Source of the DNA: Roseburia sp.
GTDB lineage: Bacteria > Bacillota > Clostridia > Lachnospirales > Lachnospiraceae
DNA: 45,073 nucleotides
Assembly (NCBI GenBank): GCA_023664685.1
Contig: JAMPFC010000015.1
Coordinates: forward strand, 1 to 45,073
Reading direction: 5' to 3'
Of this stretch, positions 1 through 8,583 are shown in pieces (within the stretch, counting starts at the first letter, position 1; every line of letters begins with the position of its first letter). The notes below the pieces were generated by a model. The model was not told the origin of the DNA. It searched no databases and saw only the letters and a list, made by a program, of their open reading frames with translations. The translations under genes were made by a program, and so were the position numbers.

Positions 1-111
1 CTTATACGCAGCCTAAGAACCGACGGTTTATAAGGCCCTCATCTGAAAATATTCCTGCTGTTGCACAAGTACGCCTTGAACAGTCGTCGTTTAAAATTGA
101 TTTCAGTGGCT

Positions 112-1539
112 TTATTGTTGTTTTACATTTTCAGAGTGGGGCAGGCTGACCCGGCAGAACCTCCGCATGAATTGTTTGTAATTAAATGGAAGAAGCGGGT
201 AAATGTAGCTTTTTCCGGATATGGTCTTGTTGCAGACGATGCATACGATCGTGAGAAGGATTCCGGCGACATATCCGTATACGTGGAATGCTGCGGTCAG
301 GCATATGAGGATGAGCCTCATAAATTTCAGCGCATATCCGAGTTCAAAACTGACTTGGGTATAATTGGCAACTGCGACAAATGCCATATAGAGCATGATT
401 TCGGAGTTAAACCATCCGGAACTGACCGTATAATCCCCAAGTACGATACCGGCAACGACGCTGAGCGGTGTGCTGAACATACTCGGCGTGTTGAGGGAGG
501 CAAGCCGCAATCCGTCGATTGCAAATTCGAGGATCAGAAGCTGCAAAAAGATCGGGACATTGATGGGATCATTGATCTCGATGAAGGCAAGGCACTCCGG
601 AATCCATTCCGGTTTCATGAACAGGAGTAAAAAAGTCGGCGTCAGGATGACCGCGAGTATATTGATGAGGATTCTCGACAGGCGGAGATATGTGCCGGTG
701 ACAGGGGGAAAATAATAGTCGTCGGCGTCCTCAATGATATCAAATACCGAGGTGGGAAGGATCATGGCAGAGGGGGAGTTATCGACCAGTATGACGATGC
801 TTCCCTCGAGAATGCTGGCAGCAGTCGTGTCGGGGCGCTCGGTAAATTTAAATTTTGGAAATGGGTTGTACCATTTGTGCTGGTAGAGGCATTCTGCCAG
901 ACTTTCCTGATTCATCGTCAGTGCGTCTACGTTGATCTTACTCAGGCGCTGTTTGATATCGTTCAACATCCTCTGCTCCACGCGGTCGGACATATAGGCG
1001 ATGACCACGTCCGTCCGTGAACTTTTTCCCACGGTATTCATTTCCATGACTAGTTTTGGGGAACGGATGCGCCGGCGGATCAGGGCGGTGTTATACACAA
1101 CAGTCTCGACAAAACCATCTTTGGAGCCGCGCATCACCTTATCTTTTTCCGGTTCGTCCACACTCCTCGCCGGATAGGTGCGGAAGTCCATCGCAAGGAA
1201 CTGGTCAAAACCGTCTACGATCAGAACGGGTACGCCGGATAGAAGTCTCTGGATCAATGAGTTTTCATCGGAGATCAGGTCGATCTCGCCATAAGGAAGA
1301 TTGTTTTTCAAAAAATCATGCGCGGTCTCTGGCATCTCCTCCGGTGTTATTTTATACATAAATTCCATTATTTTTTCCATGACTTCGTCTTTGCAGAAAC
1401 CATCAATAAAATAAAAGCACGCTGCCCTGCCGCCGATCGTCACCACGCGGTAGATCAGGTCAAAGCTTTTATCAATCTGAAAAAGACTGTCAATGTATTT
1501 TTTGTTTTCATTAAAATCTTTGGAAAAAGTGTCTGCCAT
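112..1539 (-). CDS. spoVAF: Spore germination protein, GerA/SpoVAF family
   Basis: This 475-residue protein has the GerA A-subunit layout: a soluble N-terminal half (about 1-285) and a C-terminal membrane half with roughly four to five hydrophobic segments (about 288-455). The phrases RVVTIGGRAACFYFIDGF near the N-terminus and FPPVTGTYLRLSRI before the first membrane segment are typical of the SpoVAF branch. GerA-family proteins sit in the spore inner membrane and take part in nutrient-triggered germination; SpoVAF acts with the SpoVA dipicolinate channel. No spoVA genes are visible in the window. The ATG at 1539 follows a GGAGG nine bases upstream. The SpoVAF assignment over a general GerA receptor subunit is likely but not certain. 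Confidence 0.85.
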   Translation of the reverse strand: MADTFSKDFNENKKYIDSLFQIDKSFDLIYRVVTIGGRAACFYFIDGFCKDEVMEKIMEFMYKITPEEMPETAHDFLKNNLPYGEIDLISDENSLIQRLLSGVPVLIVDGFDQFLAMDFRTYPARSVDEPEKDKVMRGSKDGFVETVVYNTALIRRRIRSPKLVMEMNTVGKSSRTDVVIAYMSDRVEQRMLNDIKQRLSKINVDALTMNQESLAECLYQHKWYNPFPKFKFTERPDTTAASILEGSIVILVDNSPSAMILPTSVFDIIEDADDYYFPPVTGTYLRLSRILINILAVILTPTFLLLFMKPEWIPECLAFIEINDPINVPIFLQLLILEFAIDGLRLASLNTPSMFSTPLSVVAGIVLGDYTVSSGWFNSEIMLYMAFVAVANYTQVSFELGYALKFMRLILICLTAAFHVYGYVAGILLTIVCIVCNKTISGKSYIYPLLPFNYKQFMRRFCRVSLPHSENVKQQ

Positions 1540-1598
1540 TCCGAAAACCTCCTGTCATTTACTGGTCGTCAGAGTAAAGTGTTGGCAGAATTTATGAA

Positions 1599-1627
1599 AT
1601 TATACAAAAAACTTGCTTTTAGTGCAA
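1599..1627 (-). promoter_or_regulatory. Predicted vegetative-type promoter for the GerA/SpoVAF gene
   Basis: On the minus strand TTGCAC (1627-1622) and TATAAT (1604-1599) are separated by 17 bases, upstream of the germination gene. This looks like a sigma-A promoter rather than the forespore sigma-G type expected for a germination gene. It overlaps the plus-strand promoter of the hydrogenase-like gene. Confidence 0.5.
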
Positions 1628-1641
1628 AAATTTTATATACT
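1613..1641 (+). promoter_or_regulatory. Predicted promoter for the hydrogenase-MCP gene
   Basis: TTGCTT (1613-1618) and TATACT (1636-1641) lie 17 bases apart, about 50 bases before the start codon. The same TATACTATAGG block occurs in the promoter at 17787. The divergent germination-gene promoter overlaps it. Confidence 0.55.
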
Positions 1642-1691
1642 ATAGGTATGGAAATGTCGGTAACAAACGAAAAAGGATGAGGGGGAAAGTA

Positions 1692-3632
1692 ATGAGTAGT
1701 ATTATTCAGGTAAAGAAAGATAAGTGTGTGGGGTGTAATGCGTGCGTAAGGGCATGCCCGGTCGGCGATGCGAATATCGCAAAGATGGATGATGAAGGAC
1801 AACTTCGGATACTGATTGATGATGAGAAATGTATCAAATGCGGTGCATGTATCCATGCATGTTCACATGGCGCCAGAACTTTTGAGGATGATATCGATAC
1901 GTTCCTTTCTGGTCTGAAGAATGGAGAGGAAATTGCGGTCATCGCAGCGCCAGCGATCAAAGTAGCATTTGACGGAAACTGGCGGCATGTACTCCAGTGG
2001 CTTCGCAATCATGGGATCAAAAAGATTTATGACGTGTCTTTTGGTGCAGATATATGTACATGGGCGCATCTGAGATATTTGCAAAGGCATCCGGGAACGA
2101 AAGTGATTTCACAGCCTTGTGCGGCTGTCGTGAATTACGTGCTGCGCCACAGGCCGGAACTGCTTTCGCATCTGTCACCGATCCACAGCCCGATGCTGTG
2201 TCTCGCTGTGTATATAAAGCGGGTTCTCGGATATAAAGGAAAGATCGCAGCAGTTTCTCCATGTATCGCAAAGATTGATGAGTTCCGTGACACCGGATTG
2301 ATCGATTATAATGTGACGATGGTACACTTGAAAGAATACTTTGAAGAAGAGGGAGTAAATCTTCCGGATATAAAGATTTACAGCGAATTTGAGTTTGATG
2401 ACTATCAGGGACTTGAGGGAGCGATCTATCCGACGCCGGGCGGTTTGATGACGAACCTTTTGATCCATGAGCCGAATCTGAATGTCATAACTTCCGAGGG
2501 GCCAGAGAAACTGTACCGTGAACTTGACCAGTATACGCAACAGAAGGATGAATATCTGCCGGATGTGTTTGACGTGCTGAACTGTGAGACAGGCTGTAAT
2601 GGCGGCCCTGCGACCGGAGTGGAGTACCAGCGTTTTATGATGAATGACATCATGCATGACGTAGAGGTCTATGCTCGCAAAAAACGAAAAGAAGGAACGA
2701 AAAAGACGAGAAAAGGGTATGAGGATCAGCAGTTTGCAAAATTTGACAGTGAACTTATACTTGAAGATTATATAAGGGAGTACCGTCCTCGTGAGACAAA
2801 GCAGTTGTCGGTATCAGAGATGGAGATCCAGAAAGCATTTGAAACGCTTGGCAAGCATACTGAAGTTGAAAAGAACTTTGACTGCCATGCCTGCGGATAC
2901 AGCTCCTGCCGAGAGATGGCGATGGCACTTGCGAGAGGTATCAATGAGAAAGAGAACTGTCATCAGTATATGCTCGAGAGCATCAAGGAGGAGCGCCAGA
3001 GGGTAAATACTGTAAATGCCGAAGTCGTTGCCATGAATCAGGAATTGATGGAGATTTTTGGCGAACTTACAAGAAATATCGAGAAGGTTAAGACGCAGGC
3101 GGTACTCATTCAGGAGTCTGGTCAGAGAAGTTCGTCAGAGATGACTACGGTAGCCGACCATATGAATGAGCTGAACCAGTTGAACCAGAATATTTCAGGC
3201 GCGATGCAGGATATCAATGAAAATGTAGAGCGCTATAATCTGATGACGCAGGATGTGGAGAGCATCGCCGGAAAGATCAATCTTCTTTCGTTGAACGCTG
3301 CAATCGAGGCAGCCAGAGCGGGAGATGCCGGAAGAGGTTTCTCCGTTGTTGCAACCAATATCCGTGATCTTTCGGAAAATTCCAAAGAAGCAGTAGGAAG
3401 TGCGAAAGAGAATGATGAGGGAATCCACAGAGCGATTGACAGCATCAATGATATCATTCAGAACTTTAATGAAGAGATCAAAAGGCTTGTAGAGTCTGTG
3501 GATACTACGGTAGAAAACGTAAACCAGTCATCGGTGAACAGTACTGAGATTCAGGATTCGATGTCAGAGGTATCGAGGATCGCTGAGAAGGTTCAGGAGG
3601 TAATCGACAAGACTAATCAGATTCTTGGATAA
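1692..3632 (+). CDS. [FeFe]-hydrogenase-like sensor fused to a methyl-accepting chemotaxis signalling domain
   Basis: This 646-residue soluble protein has, in order: a 2x[4Fe-4S] ferredoxin domain (Cys pattern at about 12-57), an [FeFe]-hydrogenase large-subunit C-terminal domain (about 80-320), a four-Cys Fe-S domain (C398, C401, C406, C423) and an MCP signalling hairpin whose tip, near 526-566, reads [17 protein letters not shown]. The H-cluster cysteines are all present: C143 (SQPCA), C191 (PCIAKIDE), C298 and C302 (CETGCNGG). The preceding proton-relay Cys of catalytic enzymes is Pro here, as in sensory hydrogenase groups. There is no membrane segment. The likely role is H2 or redox sensing passed to CheA or another partner. 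The start at 1692 follows AGGGGGAAAG; an in-frame upstream ATG at 1677 lacks this. Confidence 0.85.
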   Translation: MSSIIQVKKDKCVGCNACVRACPVGDANIAKMDDEGQLRILIDDEKCIKCGACIHACSHGARTFEDDIDTFLSGLKNGEEIAVIAAPAIKVAFDGNWRHVLQWLRNHGIKKIYDVSFGADICTWAHLRYLQRHPGTKVISQPCAAVVNYVLRHRPELLSHLSPIHSPMLCLAVYIKRVLGYKGKIAAVSPCIAKIDEFRDTGLIDYNVTMVHLKEYFEEEGVNLPDIKIYSEFEFDDYQGLEGAIYPTPGGLMTNLLIHEPNLNVITSEGPEKLYRELDQYTQQKDEYLPDVFDVLNCETGCNGGPATGVEYQRFMMNDIMHDVEVYARKKRKEGTKKTRKGYEDQQFAKFDSELILEDYIREYRPRETKQLSVSEMEIQKAFETLGKHTEVEKNFDCHACGYSSCREMAMALARGINEKENCHQYMLESIKEERQRVNTVNAEVVAMNQELMEIFGELTRNIEKVKTQAVLIQESGQRSSSEMTTVADHMNELNQLNQNISGAMQDINENVERYNLMTQDVESIAGKINLLSLNAAIEAARAGDAGRGFSVVATNIRDLSENSKEAVGSAKENDEGIHRAIDSINDIIQNFNEEIKRLVESVDTTVENVNQSSVNSTEIQDSMSEVSRIAEKVQEVIDKTNQILG

Positions 3633-3636
3633 AATG

Positions 3637-3658
3637 AGTCTCAGCAAAGCTGAGCCAT
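3637..3658 (+). repeat. 22-nt hairpin repeat, copy 1
   Basis: The core CTCAGC-AAA-GCTGAG forms a 6-bp hairpin right after the hydrogenase-like gene. The identical 22 nt recurs at 19906-19927, and its first 10 nt recur at 19987. Confidence 0.7.
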
Positions 3659-3665
3659 TTATTGA

Positions 3666-3696
3666 GAGGTGCGCTAGAACAGGCGCACCTCTTTTT
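3666..3696 (+). terminator. Intrinsic terminator after the hydrogenase-MCP gene
   Basis: A 9-bp GC-rich stem (GAGGTGCGC with GCGCACCTC) and an 8-nt loop are followed directly by TTTTT. Confidence 0.9.
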
Positions 3697-3723
3697 AGTG
3701 ATGAGAAATTCTGTTGTTTCCAG

Positions 3724-3752
3724 TTGACAAAAGACCGTCTGGCATTTAAAAT
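3724..3752 (+). promoter_or_regulatory. Predicted promoter for the DUF4250/GNAT operon
   Basis: TTGACA (3724-3729) and TAAAAT (3747-3752) are 17 bases apart, just after the terminator of the previous gene and about 55 bases before the DUF4250 start. Confidence 0.65.
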
Positions 3753-3806
3753 TATAATGCAGCAGGAGGATTAACAGGTGGAACTGCACCAGAAAGCGAG
3801 GATATT

Positions 3807-3983
3807 ATGAGCATACCGGGTGATCCCATTATATTGCTTAGTTATGCCAATACACAACTGCGTGACCAGTACGCAACATTGGAGGAATTTTGCAAGACAA
3901 ATGATATCGATGAGGAAGTGCTGAGGGAAACGCTTGGCAGCCTTGATTATCATTATGATGAGGTGACAAACCAGTTCATATAA
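3807..3983 (+). CDS. DUF4250 domain protein
   Basis: This 58-residue protein begins MSIPGDPIILLSYANTQLRD, close to the conserved start of the DUF4250 family (small cytosolic proteins of Clostridia, function unknown). GAGG lies shortly upstream of the ATG. Its stop codon is five bases before the acetyltransferase start, so the two are probably co-transcribed from the promoter at 3724. It is short and has no membrane segment or catalytic motif that can be recognised. Confidence 0.8.
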   Translation: MSIPGDPIILLSYANTQLRDQYATLEEFCKTNDIDEEVLRETLGSLDYHYDEVTNQFI

Positions 3984-3988
3984 AGTAC

Positions 3989-4477
3989 ATGGATATAGAT
4001 GATATAAAGTTTCAGCATGAGATCAATGTGGAGGAATATAACCGCCTCCGGGAAAGCGTGGATTTTATCCGGATCACGCCAGAGCGGGCGAAATGCGCCC
4101 TGAAAAATTCCCTGTACCGGATCATTGCGGTTGATGGGGATACCCCTGTCGGGATGGCGCGCGTGGTCGGGGATGGCGGATATGTTTTTTTTATCTGCGA
4201 TGTGATCGTACATCCGCAGTATCAGTCGAAGGGACTCGGAAGAAAACTGATCGAGCGCGTTCTTGCTTGGCTCGAGGCACAGGTTGACGAGGGCGAGACG
4301 ATCATGGTAAATCTCATGTCTGCGATGAATAAGGAAGAATTTTACAGTAAGCTGGGATTTCACAGACGTCCGTTTGGAAATCATGGTTCCGGCATGTCCC
4401 AGTGGATCAGCGGGGATTCTAAGCGGGGTTTTACGGTAGAGGACGAGGGCGGAAGTGAAAAATGTAAAAAATTGTAA
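3989..4477 (+). CDS. GNAT family N-acetyltransferase
   Basis: This 162-residue protein has the GNAT acetyl-CoA-binding signature VHPQYQSKGLGRKLIERVL at about 75-93, and the later FYSKLGF strand-helix seen in many GNATs. It would transfer an acetyl group from acetyl-CoA to an amine; the substrate cannot be inferred. No clear ribosome-binding site precedes the ATG, which sits five bases after the DUF4250 stop, so translational coupling is likely. The C-terminal 20 residues are charged and probably disordered. Confidence 0.85.
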   Translation: MDIDDIKFQHEINVEEYNRLRESVDFIRITPERAKCALKNSLYRIIAVDGDTPVGMARVVGDGGYVFFICDVIVHPQYQSKGLGRKLIERVLAWLEAQVDEGETIMVNLMSAMNKEEFYSKLGFHRRPFGNHGSGMSQWISGDSKRGFTVEDEGGSEKCKKL

Positions 4478-4498
4478 AAGCAAGAAATAAGGAATAAT

Positions 4499-4522
4499 GC
4501 GAAAAATCGCTCAGAAAAGAGG
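4499..4522 (+). promoter_or_regulatory. Repeated 5' leader element with ribosome-binding site, copy 1
   Basis: A GCGA-AAAA-TCGC mini-hairpin is followed by CTCAGAAAAGAGG, which carries the ribosome-binding site six bases before the thioesterase ATG. The same 24 nt, with one mismatch, precede clpB at 33578-33601. Confidence 0.6.
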
Positions 4523-4528
4523 AATAAC

Positions 4529-5236
4529 ATGTATCAGTGTAAAGACCGGGTATCGTACAGCAGAATTGATACGGAAGGAAAGTTAAAAGTCCATGCGATC
4601 GTAAATGTATTGCAGGATTGCTGTCTGTTCCACAGTGAGGAAGTGGGGCGTTCCTGCATGGATCTTAAGGAGGATGCGCATGCATGGCTTGTCAATTCGT
4701 GGCATATCGTATTTAAGCGGCGGCCATCTATGGGAGAGGAATTTATCACAAAGACATGGCCCTATAAGTTCCGCGGCATTTTTGGCATGAGAAATTTTCT
4801 CATGGAGAGCATGACAGGGGAGACGCTTGTTTATGCAGACTCCCAGTGGTTTTATTTTGACCAGAAGTCCGGAAAGCCGATCAAACCAACGCCGGAGGAG
4901 GTAGAGCCTTTTGGTATGGAGGAAGCGTATCCGATGGAGTATACCTCGAGAAAGGTAGCGTACCCAGAGGAGATGGAATATTATGACACCATCCGGGTGT
5001 GTGAAAATCATATGGATACGAATGAACATGTGAATAATGGCGAGTACATCCGCATGGCGGCGAATTGTCTGCCGGCGGGGTATCGTGTCGATGAGCTGCG
5101 GGTGGAATACCGGCTTGCGGCAAAGCTTGGCGATGAGATCAATATATACGTAAAAAGGATGAAGGACTGTTTTTATGTGGTGATGACGGATCAGGAGAAA
5201 TCCCCTTATGTGATCACTTGTTTTCAGGGAGAATAG
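4529..5236 (+). CDS. Acyl-ACP thioesterase (FatA/FatB-like)
   Basis: This 235-residue protein has the double hot-dog layout of bacterial acyl-ACP thioesterases, which release free fatty acids from acyl carrier protein. The N-terminal half carries VNVLQDCCLFHSEEVG and the W..VFKRRP..GEE strand. The C-terminal half holds MDTNEHVNNGEYIRMA, which matches the conserved N-x-H-V-N-N-x-x-Y motif around the catalytic Asn and His. Length is normal for the family. The start is fixed by the GAGG in the repeated leader element just upstream. Downstream, cvfB starts 59 bases after the stop. Chain-length preference cannot be read from sequence. Confidence 0.9.
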   Translation: MYQCKDRVSYSRIDTEGKLKVHAIVNVLQDCCLFHSEEVGRSCMDLKEDAHAWLVNSWHIVFKRRPSMGEEFITKTWPYKFRGIFGMRNFLMESMTGETLVYADSQWFYFDQKSGKPIKPTPEEVEPFGMEEAYPMEYTSRKVAYPEEMEYYDTIRVCENHMDTNEHVNNGEYIRMAANCLPAGYRVDELRVEYRLAAKLGDEINIYVKRMKDCFYVVMTDQEKSPYVITCFQGE

Positions 5237-5295
5237 CACCATCATGCCAACCTGTTTTTGAGAAAAATTTAGTCCGGGAAGGAAAAAGGATAGAG

Positions 5296-6141
5296 ATGAA
5301 TGTAGAAGAAAAAGTGTTGGGGAGAGTTGTGAGGCTGTATGCATCAAAGACGACAGGCAACGGAGTTTACCTGAGTTCTTATGAGTATCCGGAGCTTCGC
5401 GTGCTTTTACCTAAAAATCAGGTTCCGAAGGATATGGAGAGAGGGGATATCCTTTCGGTGTTTTTGTACAAAGACTCCGAAGACCGTCTGATCGCTACGA
5501 CCTCAGAGCCATATGTTACTTTGGGAAAAATGGCGAAGCTTAAAGTGACAGATGTGACGAATATCGGCGCATTTCTTGATTGGGGGCTTGCCAAAGACCT
5601 GTTTCTTCCGTTTAAGGAGCAGACGCACCGGGTAAAAAACGGAGAAGAGGTGCTTATTGCACTTTATATCGATAAGAGCAGCCGTCTCTGCGCTACGATG
5701 CATATATATGACTATCTTGCTGTGGATGGGGAATTTCAGGTAAATGACCATGTGATGGGGCGCGTGTACGAGCTGACGGATTCTTTTGGCGCTTTTGTGG
5801 CAGTAGAGGATAAATATTCTGCACTCATCCCCCACAATGAAATGAGCCGGGAACTTAAGGTTGGGGAAACCGTATCAGCACGGATCAAAGAGATCCGTGA
5901 GGATGGAAAACTCACGCTCAGTCTTCAAGAAAAGCTTCCAGTGCAGATGGGAATTGATGCAAAAAATGTGATGGAAAAACTAGAGGCTGCGGGGGGATTT
6001 CTCCCATTTCATGATAAGACGTCTCCGGAGATCATAAAGCGGGAATTTCAGATGAGTAAGAATGCGTTTAAGAGAGCGATCGGGCGTCTTATGAAGGAGG
6101 GGCAGATTGCGATAGAACCAAATGGCATCCGGAAAAAATAG
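5296..6141 (+). CDS. cvfB: S1-type RNA-binding protein, CvfB family
   Basis: This 281-residue protein has the CvfB/YitL arrangement: tandem S1-like OB domains followed by a winged-helix C-terminus that reads FQMSKNAFKRAIGRLMKEGQ, a characteristic CvfB ending. The S1 repeats show as KVTDVTNIGAFLDWG and GRVYELTDSFGAFVAVEDKY. CvfB proteins bind RNA and affect virulence-factor or metabolic gene expression in other Firmicutes; the exact target is unknown. The ATG at 5296 follows GGAAAAAGGATAGAG; in-frame codons back to 5218 overlap the thioesterase end and are not needed. It is probably co-transcribed with the thioesterase. Confidence 0.88.
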   Translation: MNVEEKVLGRVVRLYASKTTGNGVYLSSYEYPELRVLLPKNQVPKDMERGDILSVFLYKDSEDRLIATTSEPYVTLGKMAKLKVTDVTNIGAFLDWGLAKDLFLPFKEQTHRVKNGEEVLIALYIDKSSRLCATMHIYDYLAVDGEFQVNDHVMGRVYELTDSFGAFVAVEDKYSALIPHNEMSRELKVGETVSARIKEIREDGKLTLSLQEKLPVQMGIDAKNVMEKLEAAGGFLPFHDKTSPEIIKREFQMSKNAFKRAIGRLMKEGQIAIEPNGIRKK

Positions 6142-6163
6142 GAGACCGATTGGTGCTGATAAA

Positions 6164-8557
6164 CTATGACCAGAAGGAGTGAAGGAGTTCTTTCATTCCT
6201 TTTTTGTTTGTGATATGGTAGGGAATCCATTCTTTTGGGAAAAGTTCGAGGTAGCTTCGTTGGGCAAAACGCTCGTCAAGAAGAAGGATCGCCCCCTTAT
6301 CACTGGCAGTCCGTATTACTCTGCCGCCTGCCTGAAATACTTTGTTTATGCCGGGGTAAAGATAGGCGTAGTCAAAGCCATTTCCTTTTTGGGCATCATA
6401 ATAACGCTTGAACAGTTCCCGTTCGTTGCATACTTGGGGAAGTCCGGTTCCCACGATGACTGTGCCGATCAGGCGGTCTTCTTTCAGGTCGATGCCTTCT
6501 CCGAAGATCCCGCCCATGACACAGAGACCGACGAGAGTGTGGTCATTTTCGGCATCAAAGGCATTGAGGAAATTTTCTTTTTCGGTTTCGCCCATTGACT
6601 GGCTCTGGAGGATGATCTCGGTATCTTCCGGAACATTCAGGCAGGCATGGACATGGTTTAAAAACGCATAGGAGGGGAAGAAAACCATATAATTTCCCTG
6701 TTTGGCGGCGATAAATTCCTCGATATAGGACGCTATTTTTTTGTATTCCTGTTCGTTTCTCCGGGTGTATTTGCTTGTTACGTCGTTGGCAATGATCACT
6801 TCCCGCTGTGTCTTTTGAAACGAGGATTTGGCATAAACGGCATAATCATCCTCGGTGGTGGAAAGCTGCTCCCGGTAATAGCGGACTGGCAAAAGCGTGG
6901 CAGAAAAAAATGCGGTTCCGCGGGCGGCTCCCAGTGTGTCCGCCAGACGGACAGACGGATCCATGCATTGGAGCTTGATGCGGAAGTTATTTTCAGAGTC
7001 ATAATCGGTATAAATCTGATATTTGTCATCTAACACGTCATAAATATTCAAAAAATGCCGGACATCAAAGAAGAAATTCAGTATGGTTTCCCGCTCTGGC
7101 AGATCGTGGATTTCTTTTGTAAATAATTCATAGCTGTTTATAACTCTCATAAGCTGAAAACTGAACGAAGAAATATCGTCGAGGACTTCAAATTCATCAC
7201 ATTGATGTTTCCAGTCAAGCATCGTTTTATTGCATTTTTCAATGGCGGCGATAAAGATTTTTATGATGTAGCGGACTTCCGGCGGGTAGGATTTGCGGGA
7301 TTCTGCTTTTAGGATGCGCTTTACTGCGAGAAAATTTTCTTTTACGAGGACAGCGCTGTACATTTCTCTGGCGCGTTCTACCAGATTGTGTGCCTCGTCG
7401 ATAAGAAACAAAAAGGAGTCCTTTTTTCCCTCTGAGAAGAAGCGGCGCAGATAAACATTCGGGTCAAACGCATAATTGTAATCGCAGATGATGCTGTCAG
7501 CAAAAAGAGCCGCATCCAGACACATCTCAAAGGGGCATACCTGATGCTTCCCAGCATAGGCGAGAATGGTGTCCCTGTCCATATTTGTCTCGTGGATGAG
7601 CAGGTCATATACGCTGTCATTTACCCGGTCATAATGCCCCTTGGCATAAGGACAGGCGGCAGGATTACAGTCAGGGGAACCCTCCAGAAAGCAGAGTTTT
7701 TCCTTGGCGGTTATCGTCAGATATTTGAAATTTAGGTTCTGGGCAGTAAGAAGTTGAAAGCATTCTTGTGCGACAGTCCGGGTGATCGTCTTGGCAGTCA
7801 GGTAGAAAATGCGGTCAGCCAGTCCTTCTCCGACCGCTTTTACCGATGGGAATACAGTGGATATCGTTTTTCCGACGCCGGTGGGTGCCTGAATAAATAT
7901 TTTCTTTTTTTGTTCCATCGTCTTATAAACACAGGCGGCCAGATGATGCTGTCCCTCCCGGTATTCAAAAGGAAATTCGAGATTTTGTATGGAGGCGTTC
8001 CGTTTTTGCTTCCAGTCGTATTCATAGACCGCCCACGGTTCATAGCGGCGGACGAGTTCCTCAAACCAAGTCCGGATCTCAAGGCTTGTATAAGTTTCCT
8101 TGAAGCGGCGTTCTTCCTCGGATTCGAGATGGCAGTACGTAACCTGAACAGAAATAAAAGCGGGATTTTCTTTTTCACAGATCATATAGGCATAGCACAT
8201 CGCCTGTGCTTTGTGGACGTAAATTGGTTCTTTCAGTTGATTGATGTCCATATAGACGCCCTTTATTTCGTCCACCATGATTTCCGACCCGTCACGCAGG
8301 ATCCCGTCGGCGCGGCCCTCTACTTTCAGTTCAAAGGTATCAGAAGTGTCCTTGCTGTTTAGTTTGACGCACGTAAATAAAGGCACCTCTGCCTCATAAC
8401 CGATGCCCATCCGTTTCTGTATTTTTCTGTGAATTTTATTTCCCAGCGCCATAGCTTCTGTATTTTTTACGCCGAAACCGGTGGAGTTGATATCTCCCTC
8501 GCGGAAGATAAATTCCACCAGTGAACGCACTGAGATTTTTACAGTGTTTTTTTCCAT
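6164..8557 (-). CDS. XPD/DinG-like Fe-S helicase with N-terminal PD-(D/E)XK nuclease domain
   Basis: This 797-residue protein joins a Cas4/RecB-like nuclease domain to a superfamily 2 helicase. The nuclease part shows H43, D84 in EGRADGI and DEIKG (E97, K99). The helicase part has Walker A APTGVGKT (224-231), a cysteine cluster suited to an Fe-S domain (C289, C297, C302, then C341 and C346) and the DEAH box (387-390). The C-terminal region has VVGTGLP and the arginine-rich QAGGRVIRT motif VI. Such proteins are DNA helicases probably used in repair or processing of branched DNA. Similar fusions are widespread in Clostridia, so this is not new. It is convergent with cvfB, and its end contains that gene's terminator. 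Confidence 0.88.
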   Translation of the reverse strand: MEKNTVKISVRSLVEFIFREGDINSTGFGVKNTEAMALGNKIHRKIQKRMGIGYEAEVPLFTCVKLNSKDTSDTFELKVEGRADGILRDGSEIMVDEIKGVYMDINQLKEPIYVHKAQAMCYAYMICEKENPAFISVQVTYCHLESEEERRFKETYTSLEIRTWFEELVRRYEPWAVYEYDWKQKRNASIQNLEFPFEYREGQHHLAACVYKTMEQKKKIFIQAPTGVGKTISTVFPSVKAVGEGLADRIFYLTAKTITRTVAQECFQLLTAQNLNFKYLTITAKEKLCFLEGSPDCNPAACPYAKGHYDRVNDSVYDLLIHETNMDRDTILAYAGKHQVCPFEMCLDAALFADSIICDYNYAFDPNVYLRRFFSEGKKDSFLFLIDEAHNLVERAREMYSAVLVKENFLAVKRILKAESRKSYPPEVRYIIKIFIAAIEKCNKTMLDWKHQCDEFEVLDDISSFSFQLMRVINSYELFTKEIHDLPERETILNFFFDVRHFLNIYDVLDDKYQIYTDYDSENNFRIKLQCMDPSVRLADTLGAARGTAFFSATLLPVRYYREQLSTTEDDYAVYAKSSFQKTQREVIIANDVTSKYTRRNEQEYKKIASYIEEFIAAKQGNYMVFFPSYAFLNHVHACLNVPEDTEIILQSQSMGETEKENFLNAFDAENDHTLVGLCVMGGIFGEGIDLKEDRLIGTVIVGTGLPQVCNERELFKRYYDAQKGNGFDYAYLYPGINKVFQAGGRVIRTASDKGAILLLDERFAQRSYLELFPKEWIPYHITNKKGMKELLHSFWS
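6174..6205 (+). terminator. Intrinsic terminator of the thioesterase/cvfB operon, inside the helicase 3' end
   Basis: AAGGAGTGAA pairs with TTCATTCCTT (one G-U pair), followed by a T run to 6205. The hairpin lies within the last codons of the convergent helicase gene. Confidence 0.6.
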
Positions 8558-8583
8558 AGGTCTATTGTAACAGAAGTTTTCCC

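Noticed and set aside
1-111. Short open frames before the GerA/SpoVAF stop
   Set aside because: The stretch is too short and cut by the window edge; nothing can be supported.
61-630. Plus-strand open frame of 189 codons
   Set aside because: It is antisense to the well-supported GerA/SpoVAF gene, has no ribosome-binding site, and its protein looks like no family.
4583-5347. Minus-strand open frame of 254 codons
   Set aside because: It lies antisense to the thioesterase, with His/Ile-rich composition typical of a shadow frame.
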